This document shows positions 45,890 to 55,195 of a stretch of DNA of 64,000 nucleotides, in pieces. Position numbers and translations under genes: made by a program. The stretch is from Synechococcaceae cyanobacterium (GTDB taxonomy: Bacteria; Cyanobacteriota; Cyanobacteriia; PCC-6307; Cyanobiaceae): the NCBI GenBank assembly GCA_947378425.1, contig CANCJV010000007.1, forward strand, positions 33,622 to 97,621, written 5' to 3'. Under the pieces are notes generated by a model. It worked only from the letters and a program-made list of their open reading frames with translations. It searched no databases and was not told where the DNA came from. Numbering within the stretch: the stretch's first letter is position 1; each line of letters opens with the position of its first letter.

Positions 45890-46357
45890 ATGGCCGCCGA
45901 TCCGATCCTGCTCGTGGCCGCGAAGTGGCTCGGTATCGCCAGTGGGCTGCTCCTCCTGGCCACGGCGGCGGGGTTTCTGCTGCGCTGGGGAATCCGCTTC
46001 CGGCTGGTGGGAATCACCAGTTTCACCGGTCTGCTGGCCATCTCCTGCCTGGCCTTTTCGCTCAGCTACAGCCCCCGGGTGACAATCAGCGGCGCCGTTG
46101 TGGCACCGGTGGTCTTCGACGGCGGCGGCGATCTGGTGATCGCCGCCGCCCCCAGGAATCTGGATGCGGCGGCGATTGGCCCCACCGTGATCCAGGTGGC
46201 CAGCAATCTGCATGGCGGTGGCCGCGCCACGAGCGACGGCCGGGTGCGAGTGCGACTGCGTGCCATCGAAACGGCCGGCGAGGGTGCGGGCCGGCCGGTG
46301 GTGCTGGCGGAAGCGGTGCGCGATCTGGGCAGCGACAGCGTCAGCCTGACGCCATGA
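45890..46357 (+). CDS. Ycf51-like (DUF2518) membrane protein
   Basis: 155 residues. Two N-terminal helices (residues about 5-28 and 35-55; KWLGIASGLLLLATAAGFLL and LVGITSFTGLLAISCLAFSL) joined by a short basic loop WGIRFRL, then a soluble domain of about 100 residues containing GPTVIQVASNLHGGGR. The arrangement matches Ycf51/DUF2518, a family of cyanobacteria and red-lineage plastids with no known function. Its stop overlaps the next start by four bases (ATGA). Confidence 0.75.
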   Translation: MAADPILLVAAKWLGIASGLLLLATAAGFLLRWGIRFRLVGITSFTGLLAISCLAFSLSYSPRVTISGAVVAPVVFDGGGDLVIAAAPRNLDAAAIGPTVIQVASNLHGGGRATSDGRVRVRLRAIETAGEGAGRPVVLAEAVRDLGSDSVSLTP

Positions 46358-46791
46358 GGGGCCCAGCCGGGCCGGCCGGCAGCCCCGGGATCCCCTGGGA
46401 GTTCCGGCTGCCGTCCCATTTCAGCCGCGAGGCCGCCCAGCTCCTGGCCCACGGGCTTGACAACTGGCCGGCCCTGGCCGAGCTCGATGACGCCAGCCTG
46501 AGGCAATTGGCCCGCGGCGGTGGCGCCAGTGAAGCCCGCCTGATCAAGCTGCGGGGCCAGGCCCGACTGGTGATCGACGTGGGCGTCTCGCCGGCGGATG
46601 CGGCCCTGCTGCTCTATTCCGGCATCGCCAATCGCCAGGGTCTGGCCCAGGCGGATCCCGATCGCCTGTTGCTGCAGCTGGGCCGCTTTCAACGCCAGCT
46701 GATGGGCCGGGCGGCCGTGGCCATCGAGCCCGCCGTGGTGCGCCGCTGGATTCGCCAGGCCCGAGGTCCAGCCGGTCGCCCGCCGAACTGA
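46354..46791 (+). CDS. DUF4332-like helix-hairpin-helix protein
   Basis: 145 residues from the ATG at 46354 that overlaps the Ycf51-like stop. The segment EARLIKLRGQARLVIDVGVS with ALLLYSGIANRQGLAQADPD resembles DUF4332, a helix-hairpin-helix-like fold linked with nucleic acid or protein contacts. No membrane segment. The pairing with a Ycf51-like gene suggests they act together, but no function is known. Confidence 0.68.
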   Translation: MRGPAGPAGSPGIPWEFRLPSHFSREAAQLLAHGLDNWPALAELDDASLRQLARGGGASEARLIKLRGQARLVIDVGVSPADAALLLYSGIANRQGLAQADPDRLLLQLGRFQRQLMGRAAVAIEPAVVRRWIRQARGPAGRPPN

Positions 46792-46854
46792 CCCCGACCG
46801 AACACCGGCCGGGTCGCAGGGTCACTGAAATGGATGGATCCCGGGGAGGCAGCG

Positions 46855-47271
46855 ATGCCCCGCCATACCAGCGTCAACCCCATGTCCTTCCGCCTGGTCT
46901 ATCCGCCCTCTGGCCTGGCGATGCCCAGGGCATCGGCCCCCAGGCCCCCCGTCGGCTGCGGTTCGGCGATTCAGCCCCTCAGCCGCCAGGGCCTGGCAGG
47001 TTGGCTGGCGGCCGCCGTCCTGCTGCTGGGGCACACCCTGGCGATGCCGGCGCCGGCCGGGGCCGCTTCAGCCCTGCTCGAAACCGTGAAGCAGAACCCC
47101 CAGCTGGCCAAACAACTCTGCGCTGAGTTTAAGCAGCTCAATGCCCAGGGGCGATCGGCCACCTCGCCCGAATCCCTGGCCCGGGTGGCCAACAGCCAGG
47201 GCCTCAGCACCATGGATGCCGAAGTGCTGACCACCTACGTGATCGGTCTGTACTGCCCGGACGTGCGCTGA
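46855..47271 (+). CDS. secreted small protein, unknown
   Basis: 138 residues. The ATG at 46855 has GGGGAGG five bases upstream; earlier ATG at 46834 is less well placed. A hydrophobic signal segment follows a long basic N-terminus (residues about 47-70, LAGWLAAAVLLLGHTLAMPA). The mature part of about 65 residues ends TTYVIGLYCPDVR and has two cysteines, one in AKQLCAEF. The unusually long pre-signal region suggests the true start is later. Its stop is directly followed by the CocE-type ATG. Confidence 0.65.
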   Translation: MPRHTSVNPMSFRLVYPPSGLAMPRASAPRPPVGCGSAIQPLSRQGLAGWLAAAVLLLGHTLAMPAPAGAASALLETVKQNPQLAKQLCAEFKQLNAQGRSATSPESLARVANSQGLSTMDAEVLTTYVIGLYCPDVR

Positions 47272-49005
47272 ATGGGCCCAGGGGTCGACCTGGCGATGCT
47301 GACGCCTGACGGCGTCTCCCTCGCCGGCCGGCTCTGGCAGCCCGAGGGGCAGGGTCCCTGGCCCGTGCTGCTGATGCGCCAGCCCTACGGCCTGGCGATC
47401 GCCTCCACCGTCACCTACGCCCACCCCAGCTGGTATGCCCGGGCGGGCTTTCTGGTGGTGGTCCAGGACGTGCGCGGCCGCGGCGAATCCGCCGGCGACT
47501 TCGGCGGCTTTCGCCAGGAAGGCCCCGATGGGGCCGCCGCCGTCCGCTGGGCGCGGAATCTGCCGGGCAGCAACGGCAGGGTCGGCACCTATGGATTTTC
47601 TTATCAGGGGCTCACCCAGCTGCTCAACGACGGTGAGGGAACCGCCCTGCCGGACGCTCTGGTGCCGGCGATGTGCGGGTTGGATGAACGGCGGCACTGG
47701 GCCAGTGAGGGGGGAGCCCACTGGTGGAGCCTGGGGTTGGGCTGGGCCCTGCAACTGGCGGCCGAGAGCTGTCGGCGGCGGCAGGATGGCTCCGGCTGGC
47801 TGGAGATCCGCCGCAGCCTCGAAAGCGGCGCTTACCTGCGCGAGGGCCTGTCCCTGCTGGAACGGCACGATGCCGGTGGCATGGGCCTGAGCTGGCTGCG
47901 ATCCGATCCCGAGTGCGGCGCCTTGTGGCAGCGGCACCCGGTGGCCCCAGAGCTGTTGCGGCGGCCGATGTTGCTGATCGGCGGCTGGCATGACCCCCAG
48001 CTGCGCGGGGTGCTGGATCTGTATCGCCGGGCCCTGGCCGCCGGCGGCCAGCCTGAGCTGTGCATCGGTGCCTGGAGCCATCTCGACTGGCAGGGCGGCA
48101 TCGACGCTCAGCAACTGGATTTTTTCCGGCGCCATCTGCAACCGCCCAAGCCCGAGCCCGCCCCGCCCCACTGGCCTGCGGCCGGAGCTGCTGCAGCGGG
48201 GTCAGGGCTAGAGCCGACAACAACCCCAGGCCCTGCCGCAACGGCTGGGCCTGCAGCGGCAGTGACCCTGGCACCAGGGCTTCCAGCGAGCCGGACCGCT
48301 CGCCTGACCCTGCAGTGCATCCGCACGGGCATCTGGCAGTCGGAGGCACCCCTTCCCGCTGCGACCGCCCGCCAGGGCTGGGTTCTGGCCAGCTCGGGAC
48401 TGGCCGGAATCCGCAGCGACGAGGGCCGGTTGCTGGCCACAGCTCAGCACCGTGACCTGGATGGGGACCGACACCAGGAGCGTGTGACCCTTGTCCATGA
48501 CCCCTGGCGTCCCACCCCCAGCCGCGGCGGCCATCTGGGCCCCGAACCCGGCCTGGTGCAGCGCCACGACCTGGATCAGCGGCCCGAGGTGGCCTGCTTC
48601 AGCAGCGCAGCCCTGGGTTCCCCGCTGCGTCTGTTGGGTGAACCGCGGCTGCGGCTGGTGGCCTGGGCCGATCAGCCGGGATTTGATCTCTGGGCCTGCC
48701 TGTCGGTGCTGAGCCAGGACGGGGCCGTGCAGCAACTCTGCACGGGTGGCCTGCGCCTGCGGGGATCGCGGGCCCTGGCTCCCCTGGAGAGGCAGCTGTC
48801 CCTGCAGCCCCTGGATGCCACCCTGCAGCCCGGTGAGCGCCTGAGGCTATCCCTGGCGCCGGCGGCCTGGCCGGCCTTCGCGGTCAATCCCGGCGACGGC
48901 TCGATCCCCACCGGGGGTGTGGGATCCCAGCATCGGGTGATCACGATCGAGCTGGCCACCAAGGGCTCCAGGTTCTGGCTGGAACCGCTGATTGGGGCAA
49001 ACTGA
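47272..49005 (+). CDS. CocE/NonD-type hydrolase (peptidase S15 family)
   Basis: 577 residues. N-terminal alpha/beta hydrolase: PVLLMRQPYGLAIAST, VVVQDVRGRGESAGDFGGF and the nucleophile in GTYGFSYQGLTQ (the G-x-S-Y-x-G elbow of S15/CocE enzymes). The acid is expected in the GGWHDPQLRG region and the His in CIGAWSHLDW. The C-terminal 200 residues are the jelly-roll cap of this family (LRLVAWADQPGFDLWACLSV). Such enzymes hydrolyse acyl esters or X-Pro peptides. Starts immediately after the upstream stop. Confidence 0.9.
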   Translation: MGPGVDLAMLTPDGVSLAGRLWQPEGQGPWPVLLMRQPYGLAIASTVTYAHPSWYARAGFLVVVQDVRGRGESAGDFGGFRQEGPDGAAAVRWARNLPGSNGRVGTYGFSYQGLTQLLNDGEGTALPDALVPAMCGLDERRHWASEGGAHWWSLGLGWALQLAAESCRRRQDGSGWLEIRRSLESGAYLREGLSLLERHDAGGMGLSWLRSDPECGALWQRHPVAPELLRRPMLLIGGWHDPQLRGVLDLYRRALAAGGQPELCIGAWSHLDWQGGIDAQQLDFFRRHLQPPKPEPAPPHWPAAGAAAAGSGLEPTTTPGPAATAGPAAAVTLAPGLPASRTARLTLQCIRTGIWQSEAPLPAATARQGWVLASSGLAGIRSDEGRLLATAQHRDLDGDRHQERVTLVHDPWRPTPSRGGHLGPEPGLVQRHDLDQRPEVACFSSAALGSPLRLLGEPRLRLVAWADQPGFDLWACLSVLSQDGAVQQLCTGGLRLRGSRALAPLERQLSLQPLDATLQPGERLRLSLAPAAWPAFAVNPGDGSIPTGGVGSQHRVITIELATKGSRFWLEPLIGAN

Positions 49006-49026
49006 GGCGATCCGACACCCGCCTCC

Positions 49027-49824
49027 ATGCCCCGCCCGATCACGAACCCCGGCCTGCGTCGCCATCTGCTGGGACTGGTGATGATCAGTGCCACGGGGCT
49101 GGGCCTGGGGTTCGCCGGCACACCGGCCCAGGCCCAGGCCGCTCCGGTCCCGGCCAGTCGCCGGGTCGAACCCACGGCCGCCATGGCCGAAGAAGCAGCC
49201 AAGGCTGCGGCTCAGCGCATCCTGATCGCCGTCCGCAGCGGTGACGCCCAGGCCCGCTTCAACCAGTTCGCCCCGAGCCTGCAGCGGGTGAGCAGCCCGT
49301 CGATGGTGGCCGAATCGATCAAGCGCATGCCGAGGCTGCTGAGCTGGACCATCACCGCGATTCAGCCCGGGGTCGATTCCAGCAGCGTCGAGGCGAAGAT
49401 CCTCACCAGCGCCGGCAGCCGGGATCTGACGATGGTGATCAACGCCGATGGCAAGCTCGAGGGCTACAACATCGACGCCCACGACATCGACGCCGAGAAG
49501 GTGGTGAGCTCCTTCATGACCGCTTTGACCAAGGGGCATTTCATCACCGCCAGCAGCTTCCTCAGCCCGACGCTGCAGGAGGACATCTCCCAGTCCATCC
49601 TTCAGAAGAAGTGGCAGAACCTGCAGCGCATCACCGGCAACTTCGTGCGGGTCAGGAAAATCTGGAAAGCCGAAAGCACGGCGTTGATGAAGCTGGTGAT
49701 CGTCAAGACCGAGTTCAACCGGCTCACCGACAACCTGTTCGTCTCGCTCAATGAGCGCAACCAGATCATCGGCGTCGACTTCCCCACCGACCCGGCCCCA
49801 GCCGCCGCCGTCCCCGGTCGCTGA
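49027..49824 (+). CDS. secreted protein with two DUF3887-like repeats
   Basis: 265 residues. Signal peptide at residues 1-38 (HLLGLVMISATGLGLGFA, then PAQAQA). The mature part appears to be two similar alpha-plus-beta modules of about 90 residues, each starting with a helix (KAAAQRILIAVRSGDAQARF and DAEKVVSSFMTALTKGHFIT). This resembles DUF3887, a NTF2-like fold found as tandem copies. Probably periplasmic. Lies 22 bases after the CocE-type gene and 65 before glgB. Confidence 0.72.
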   Translation: MPRPITNPGLRRHLLGLVMISATGLGLGFAGTPAQAQAAPVPASRRVEPTAAMAEEAAKAAAQRILIAVRSGDAQARFNQFAPSLQRVSSPSMVAESIKRMPRLLSWTITAIQPGVDSSSVEAKILTSAGSRDLTMVINADGKLEGYNIDAHDIDAEKVVSSFMTALTKGHFITASSFLSPTLQEDISQSILQKKWQNLQRITGNFVRVRKIWKAESTALMKLVIVKTEFNRLTDNLFVSLNERNQIIGVDFPTDPAPAAAVPGR

Positions 49825-49889
49825 CACTGGCGAGACCTCCGGGACCGGGCGCGCCGTAGGCTCCGAGCGCGCCGTCACCAGCCTCAACC

Positions 49890-52190
49890 ATGGCTCCACT
49901 CAGCCTCGAATGGATGATCGACGACGCCCAGAGACTGGCTGAATGCCGTCACGATCATCCGTTTTCCCTGCTGGGGCCCCAGGCGATCGAAGGCGGTGGC
50001 TGGGTGGTGCGGGTCTGGATGCCGGAAGCGGAACGGGTGGAGCTGCTGCTGGCGGACGCCAGCCAGCCGATGCAGAACCCGAACCATCCCTGGATCTTTG
50101 AAGCTGATGTGGCCGACGATCCCGGCAGCGGCTACCGGCTGAGGGTGCTGCGGGGCGGCATCGAACATGAACAGCATGATCCCTGGGCCTTCCGCCATGA
50201 GTGGATGGGTGAACTCGATCGCCATCTGTTCGCCGAAGGCAATCACCATCACATCTGGCGCCGCATGGGCGCCCATGTGGGCGAGCGCGACGGCATCGCC
50301 GGCGTGCAGTTCTGCCTGTGGGCACCCAATGCCCGCAGCGTCTCCGTGCTGGGCGACTTCAACAGCTGGGATGGTCGCCACCATCCGATGCAGCAACGCC
50401 TTGGTGGCAGTTGGGAGCTGTTCATCCCCGGGCTGGAGCGGGGCGCCATCTATAAGTACGAAGTGCGGGCCCAGAACGGCCACTGCTACCAGAAAACCGA
50501 CCCCTACGGCTTCCGGGCCGAGGTGCGTCCCAACCACGGCTCGGTGGTGGATCAACTGGGCCAGTACCACTGGCACGACAGTCATTGGATCGAGGAGCGG
50601 GATCATCGCAATCCGCTCGATCAACCGATCTCGGTCTACGAGATGCACCTCGGCAGCTGGATGCACGCCGCTGCCGATGCCCCCTACATCGAAGCCGATG
50701 GCACGGCACGGCCACCGGTGCCGGCGGCCGATCTCAAGCCCGGCGCCCGCCTGCTCACCTATCCGGAGCTGGCGGACAAGGTGATTCCCTACGTCAAGGA
50801 TCGGGGCTTCACCCACATCGAGTTGATGCCGATTTCGGAGCATCCCTTCGATGGATCCTGGGGGTATCAGGTGACCGGCTGGTATGCCCCCACCAGCCGC
50901 TTCGGCTCACCCGATGAATTCCGCGCCTTCGTCGATCGCTGTCACAGCGAAGGCATCGGTGTGATCCTCGACTGGGTGCCGGGCCACTTCCCCAAGGATG
51001 CCCACGGCCTCGCCTTCTTCGATGGTGCCCACCTCTATGAGCATGCCGATCCGCGCATCGGTGAGCACAAGGAATGGGGTACCCTGATTTTCAATTACAG
51101 CCGCAATGAAGTTCGCAACTTCCTGGTGGCCAACCTCGTGTTCTGGTTCGAGGAGTTTCACATCGACGGCATCCGTGTTGATGCGGTGGCCTCGATGCTC
51201 TACCGCGACTATCTCAGACCCGATGGCGAATGGATTGCCAACGAGCAGGGCGGCCGTGAGAACACCGAAGCCGTCACTTTCCTGCAACAGGCGAATCACG
51301 TGCTGTTCCAGCACTTCCCCGGTGCCCTCTCGATCGCCGAGGAATCGACCACTTGGCCGATGGTGACCCAACCCACCGCGATCGGAGGCCTGGGCTTCAA
51401 CCTCAAATGGAACATGGGCTGGATGCACGACATGCTCGATTATTTCGAGCTTGATCCCTGGTTCCGCCAGTTCCATCAGAACAACGTGACGTTCTCGATC
51501 TGGTATGCCTTCACCGAGAACTTCATGTTGGCCCTCAGCCATGATGAAGTGGTTCATGGCAAGAGCCACCTGCTCCATAAGATGCCAGGGGACGATTGGC
51601 AGAAGTTCGCCAATGTCAGGGCACTTCTCGCCTACATGTGGACCCATCCCGGCAAGAAGACGATCTTCATGGGGATGGAGTTCGGCCAGCGTGCTGAATG
51701 GAATGTCTGGGGTGATCTGCAGTGGGAGTTGCTGCAGCATGAGCCCCATCTGGGCCTGCAGCATCTGGTCGACGACCTCAACACGTTCTATAAGTCCGAG
51801 CGGGCCCTCTGGGGTGATGACTTCGACCAGTACGGCTTCCAGTGGATCGACTGCAGTGACACCACCAACTCGGTGATCAGCTTCATGCGGCGCGAGAGCA
51901 GCACGGGCCGCTGGGTGGTGGTGGTGGCCAACTTCACCCCCCAGAGCCATTCCCATTACCGGGTCGGCGTGCCGCTGGAAGGCTTCTACGAAGAGGCTTT
52001 CAACACCGACAGCGCCCGCTACGGCGGCAGCAACCTCGGCAACCTCGGCGGCAAGTTCACCGATGCCTGGGGCCTGCATGGCTATGAGCAATCGCTGGAT
52101 CTCTGTCTGCCGCCCCTGAGTGTGCTGGTCCTGCGCCGTGACGAAGCCCGCAGCGCGGCCATGGCGGCCATCGGCGAAGCGGCGGCCTGA
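49890..52190 (+). CDS. glgB: 1,4-alpha-glucan branching enzyme
   Basis: GH13 enzyme that makes alpha-1,6 branches in glycogen. 766 residues: two N-terminal CBM48-type beta domains ([15 protein letters not shown] and [20 protein letters not shown]), the catalytic barrel and a C-terminal all-beta domain. Active-site residues: nucleophile Asp in [16 protein letters not shown], acid/base Glu in [10 protein letters not shown] and Asp in [11 protein letters not shown]. The ATG at 49890 begins the conserved part. The partner glgA lies at 12.9-14.4 kb. Confidence 0.97.
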   Translation: MAPLSLEWMIDDAQRLAECRHDHPFSLLGPQAIEGGGWVVRVWMPEAERVELLLADASQPMQNPNHPWIFEADVADDPGSGYRLRVLRGGIEHEQHDPWAFRHEWMGELDRHLFAEGNHHHIWRRMGAHVGERDGIAGVQFCLWAPNARSVSVLGDFNSWDGRHHPMQQRLGGSWELFIPGLERGAIYKYEVRAQNGHCYQKTDPYGFRAEVRPNHGSVVDQLGQYHWHDSHWIEERDHRNPLDQPISVYEMHLGSWMHAAADAPYIEADGTARPPVPAADLKPGARLLTYPELADKVIPYVKDRGFTHIELMPISEHPFDGSWGYQVTGWYAPTSRFGSPDEFRAFVDRCHSEGIGVILDWVPGHFPKDAHGLAFFDGAHLYEHADPRIGEHKEWGTLIFNYSRNEVRNFLVANLVFWFEEFHIDGIRVDAVASMLYRDYLRPDGEWIANEQGGRENTEAVTFLQQANHVLFQHFPGALSIAEESTTWPMVTQPTAIGGLGFNLKWNMGWMHDMLDYFELDPWFRQFHQNNVTFSIWYAFTENFMLALSHDEVVHGKSHLLHKMPGDDWQKFANVRALLAYMWTHPGKKTIFMGMEFGQRAEWNVWGDLQWELLQHEPHLGLQHLVDDLNTFYKSERALWGDDFDQYGFQWIDCSDTTNSVISFMRRESSTGRWVVVVANFTPQSHSHYRVGVPLEGFYEEAFNTDSARYGGSNLGNLGGKFTDAWGLHGYEQSLDLCLPPLSVLVLRRDEARSAAMAAIGEAAA

Positions 52191-52216
52191 AAGGCCCAGG
52201 CGTCGGGGCCGATCAG

Positions 52217-53044
52217 GTGAGTGACTCCAGCCAGCCGAGGGCGCGACGGCGCCCAGCCCCATCGGGGCAGCGGAGCCCTGCCCAGACGGAGCGGCGCCGT
52301 TCAGGGGGCAGGGTTGAACGGACTGTGGCTGCCGCCAAGGATCATCGACACCGCTTCTACCGCCAGCTGTTGCTGCTGTGCCTCGGGCTGATCGGCAGCT
52401 TCGCGCTGCCTAGCAGCCTGGCCCGTCTCACCTGGATCGGCTACCTGGGCCTCACCGCCCTGCTGTTTCGGCTGCCGGGGGCTGGGCGCTGGCACCGGAT
52501 CCTGGCCCTGGCCTCGTTGCTGGCGGAGTTGCTCTGGCTCTGCGCCCCCCAGACCCTGAGGCTGGCGGGCCTGCCCCTGCTGCTGCTGTTCACCCTGTTC
52601 ATCGGCCGCAGCCTGCGGCTGCTGCTGCACGCGCTGGCCAGGGAAACGGAGGTGGATGGCCAGGTGCTCGCCGGCGCCACCGCCGGCTATCTGCTGCTCG
52701 GCATCGCCGGCGGCTTGATGCTGACGGTGCTCGACAGCCTGCTGCCGGGGAGCTTCCGCGACAGCATCACCGGACTGAGCCTGAGCATGCCGACGATCGG
52801 TTCGCTGGCCCAGGCCGGCCATCTCTGGGACCAGGGGTTTCAGCGACTCAACTATTTCGCCTTCGTGACCCTCACCACGGTGGGCTACGGCGATGTGATC
52901 CCCACCGCGCCGGTGGTGCAGGTGGTCTGCATCGCCCTGAGTGTGGTTGGCCCCCTCTATCTGGCCCTGGTTCTGGGGCTGCTGATCAGCCGTCTCAGTG
53001 GAGCTGCGGGCAAACCGCCCCCTTCTGCCCCGGACGCCGACTGA
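52217..53044 (+). CDS. potassium-channel-like protein with TVGYGD filter
   Basis: 275 residues from GTG 52217. A basic, Arg-rich tail of about 45 residues precedes four to five hydrophobic helices (residues about 50-70, 75-95, 98-118, 120-140), then a P-loop with the complete potassium selectivity filter FVTLTTVGYGDVIPTAP and a final helix (VVCIALSVVGPLYLALVLGL). The total resembles a 6TM channel, but no run of spaced arginines typical of a voltage sensor is seen in the fourth helix. No C-terminal RCK domain. Convergent with the TolC-like gene, seven bases apart. Confidence 0.88.
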   Translation: MSDSSQPRARRRPAPSGQRSPAQTERRRSGGRVERTVAAAKDHRHRFYRQLLLLCLGLIGSFALPSSLARLTWIGYLGLTALLFRLPGAGRWHRILALASLLAELLWLCAPQTLRLAGLPLLLLFTLFIGRSLRLLLHALARETEVDGQVLAGATAGYLLLGIAGGLMLTVLDSLLPGSFRDSITGLSLSMPTIGSLAQAGHLWDQGFQRLNYFAFVTLTTVGYGDVIPTAPVVQVVCIALSVVGPLYLALVLGLLISRLSGAAGKPPPSAPDAD

Positions 53045-53051
53045 GGGCAGA

Positions 53052-54710
53052 TCAGCTGGCGCTCTGGGGGGCGTCGCCCCCCCCCGTCTCCCGCTCCAGC
53101 ACAGCCCAATCGATGGCCTGGCGGGTCAGGGCCGTCAGCAGGGAGGCGCGGGAGGCCTGCAGATCCCGCTGCACCAGCAGCACCTCGGTGAGCGGATCCA
53201 CCTGGGCGCGGTAGCGCAGCCGGGCATCAGCAAGGGCGCGTTGCTGGGCGCTGACGGCCTCGCGAGCGGCGGCGATCGCGGCGGCCGAACCCTGCAGCGA
53301 GGCCCAGGCGCGGCTGACATCCTGGCGAATCTGCTGCCGGGCCAGATCCTCGTCAGCCTGCAACAGATCCCCCTGACGCTCGGCAACGGCGGCGCTGGAG
53401 GCGGAACGACCGCCATCCCAGAGCGGCTGGCGCAGCAGCAGGGCGGCCCCCCAGCTGTAAAACGAGCCGGAGGCCGAACCGCTCTGCTCCAGGTTGGGCA
53501 ACGGCAGCGGTTGGGGACCATTGAGCCGTCCCCCCTGCTGCAACTGCGGCACGCTGAGCTGATCGCCGCTGTAGCCGGCGCCTGCCACCAGGTTCAAGGA
53601 GGGATAGAGCAGGGCCCGAGCAGCGCGGGCCTGGGAGCGCTGGCTCTGCTGCTGGCGCCGCAGGGCCTCCAGCAAGGGGCGTCCCCGCAGGGACTGCTCA
53701 ACGCTGTCCTGCAGATTGAGGGGCCAGAGCGGCTGCTCTTCGATCGGATCGGCCGCCAGCGGGCTCGCCGCCAGCGGCAGATCCAGCAGGGTGGCGAGCT
53801 GCTGCCGCTGGGCCAGCAGCTGGGCTTCCACCTCCGCCAGCCCCTGGCGATCGGCAGCCTGCAGGGCCCGGGAGCGCAGCAGATCGATCTGGGCCGCCAG
53901 GCCGCGGCGATGGATGGCCTGCACGTCGGCTTCCAGGGCGGTGGAGGCCTGCAGAGCGGCCTGCCAGACCGGCACCAGGGCCTGGCTCAACTGCAGTTGG
54001 CGGTAGGTGCTGATCAGTTCAAAGCGCGCCTGTCGTTCGCTCTCCAGGCGGGAGGCGCGGCTGGCCGCCTCCTGGGAGCTGCTGGCGGCCACTTCGGCCA
54101 GCTGACGCAGGGGCAGCAGATTGGCATTGAGCACCACGCCGGCGTTGCCAAAGCTGTTGCGCAACACGGCATAGCCGTTCTGCTGCAGCGACAGGGTGAT
54201 GTCCCCGAGGGTGGGCAGGTTGGTGAGCACCCCCACCGACGTGCCCACCTGGGTGTAGCTGCCCAGGCCGATCAGGTTGAGCTCGGGTCGCAGCAGCGAG
54301 CGGTTCAGGGCCGTCAGGGCCGCATCGCGGGCCAGCTGGCGATCGGCCCGCACCAGTTGCCGGGAGACCGCCAGCCCCTGCTGCAACACCTGGTTCAGGC
54401 TGAGGGCGAGGGGATCCGCCGGTGACGTCCGGGCGGCTCCGGGGGTCGGCTGGGCCGACGTGGGGGCTGGCGCCGAGTGGAACGAACGGGCCGCGGTGAA
54501 GCCAGCAGGTGGCGCCGCGGGGAAGGCCACAGGCGCGGCCGCGGCAGACGGCCCGGGCACCAGGGTCAGGGCCAGGCCAGCTGGAATGCCGCCAGCCAGC
54601 CACACCAGGGCCCGGGCCAGTAGGAGCGGCCGGCGAGCGGGCGGATGGGATGCAGACCATCGCAATTCAGACCATGGCGATGGAGACAGGTCTGAAGGAA
54701 TGGGCTGCAC
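53052..54710 (-). CDS. TolC-family outer membrane efflux protein
   Basis: About 550 residues. The start is uncertain: GTG 54710 and TTG 54665 both precede the signal (RPLLLARALVWLAGGIPAGL, ending SAAAA). The mature part shows two OEP-domain repeats of about 200 residues, each with long helices rich in Ala, Gln, Arg and Leu, for example AQIDLLRSRALQAADRQGLA, then LARQQIRQDVSRAWASLQGS and ALADARLRYRAQVDPLTEVL. TolC proteins trimerise into an outer-membrane exit duct. It is divergent from a HlyD-type adaptor gene with a 485-base spacer, as expected for a tripartite pump. Confidence 0.9.
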   Translation of the reverse strand: MQPIPSDLSPSPWSELRWSASHPPARRPLLLARALVWLAGGIPAGLALTLVPGPSAAAAPVAFPAAPPAGFTAARSFHSAPAPTSAQPTPGAARTSPADPLALSLNQVLQQGLAVSRQLVRADRQLARDAALTALNRSLLRPELNLIGLGSYTQVGTSVGVLTNLPTLGDITLSLQQNGYAVLRNSFGNAGVVLNANLLPLRQLAEVAASSSQEAASRASRLESERQARFELISTYRQLQLSQALVPVWQAALQASTALEADVQAIHRRGLAAQIDLLRSRALQAADRQGLAEVEAQLLAQRQQLATLLDLPLAASPLAADPIEEQPLWPLNLQDSVEQSLRGRPLLEALRRQQQSQRSQARAARALLYPSLNLVAGAGYSGDQLSVPQLQQGGRLNGPQPLPLPNLEQSGSASGSFYSWGAALLLRQPLWDGGRSASSAAVAERQGDLLQADEDLARQQIRQDVSRAWASLQGSAAAIAAAREAVSAQQRALADARLRYRAQVDPLTEVLLVQRDLQASRASLLTALTRQAIDWAVLERETGGGDAPQSAS

Positions 54711-55195
54711 TTGAGGTTGTCGTCGTTGAGCCAGTTGCAAGGGAGGCAGCTGCGCTTCAGGAAACTGGCATGGCTGGCATGGCTGGCATGAGGATTCAAC
54801 CCCTGACAACTCAAGGCAAGATATTGGTGGCCGTGATCCTTGCGGCCATGGCAATCGAATCCCTGGAACGTTGAGCTGCTGCAGTTCAACCAGTCGAGCA
54901 GCCAATCGTGACGTCCGAATCGAATCGATCCCTGACCAGCGTGATCCAGCCCGATGGGCCTCAAGCCAGGCCAAGCCTGCCGGTGAAGGACCGGATCCTG
55001 GCGAGGCGAGCCCCGCAGGCCCAGGCGAGGGCAGCCAAGGAAGCCAGGGCCCTGGCGACGCCAGGTGGTCGCCAGGACAAGGCCGCCCTGGGGCTAACGG
55101 TGGCGCCATCGGCGGGGCAGTTCGGGAACGGAACCGGATCGTTGGCACGACCTTAAGGCTCGCTCCCTTACGATTGGTCTCAGATACAGGGGTTC
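54711..55195. other. 485-base divergent control region with short tandem repeats
   Basis: Between the TolC-like and HlyD-like genes. Contains three tandem nine-base units (CTGGCATGG-type, 54765-54790). Some frames are open across it, but none has a believable start. No clear -10/-35 pair; the region should carry both promoters. An in-frame upstream extension of the TolC-like frame reaches 55148, but it lacks protein character. Confidence 0.5.

Noticed and set aside
42285..46082. Open frame of 1265 codons on the plus strand
   Set aside because: It is antisense to the TamB-like gene throughout. High GC removes stop codons from the opposite strand; composition is Gln/Ala/Pro/His-rich without any recognisable domain.
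46830..47126. Plus-strand frame starting at 46830
   Set aside because: Overlaps in another frame the secreted-protein gene that has a good GGGGAGG ribosome site and signal segment.
54711..55148. Long N-terminal extension of the TolC-like gene
   Set aside because: The frame is open, but it has no signal peptide at its start, poor start codons and composition unlike the mature protein. It occupies the divergent control region.
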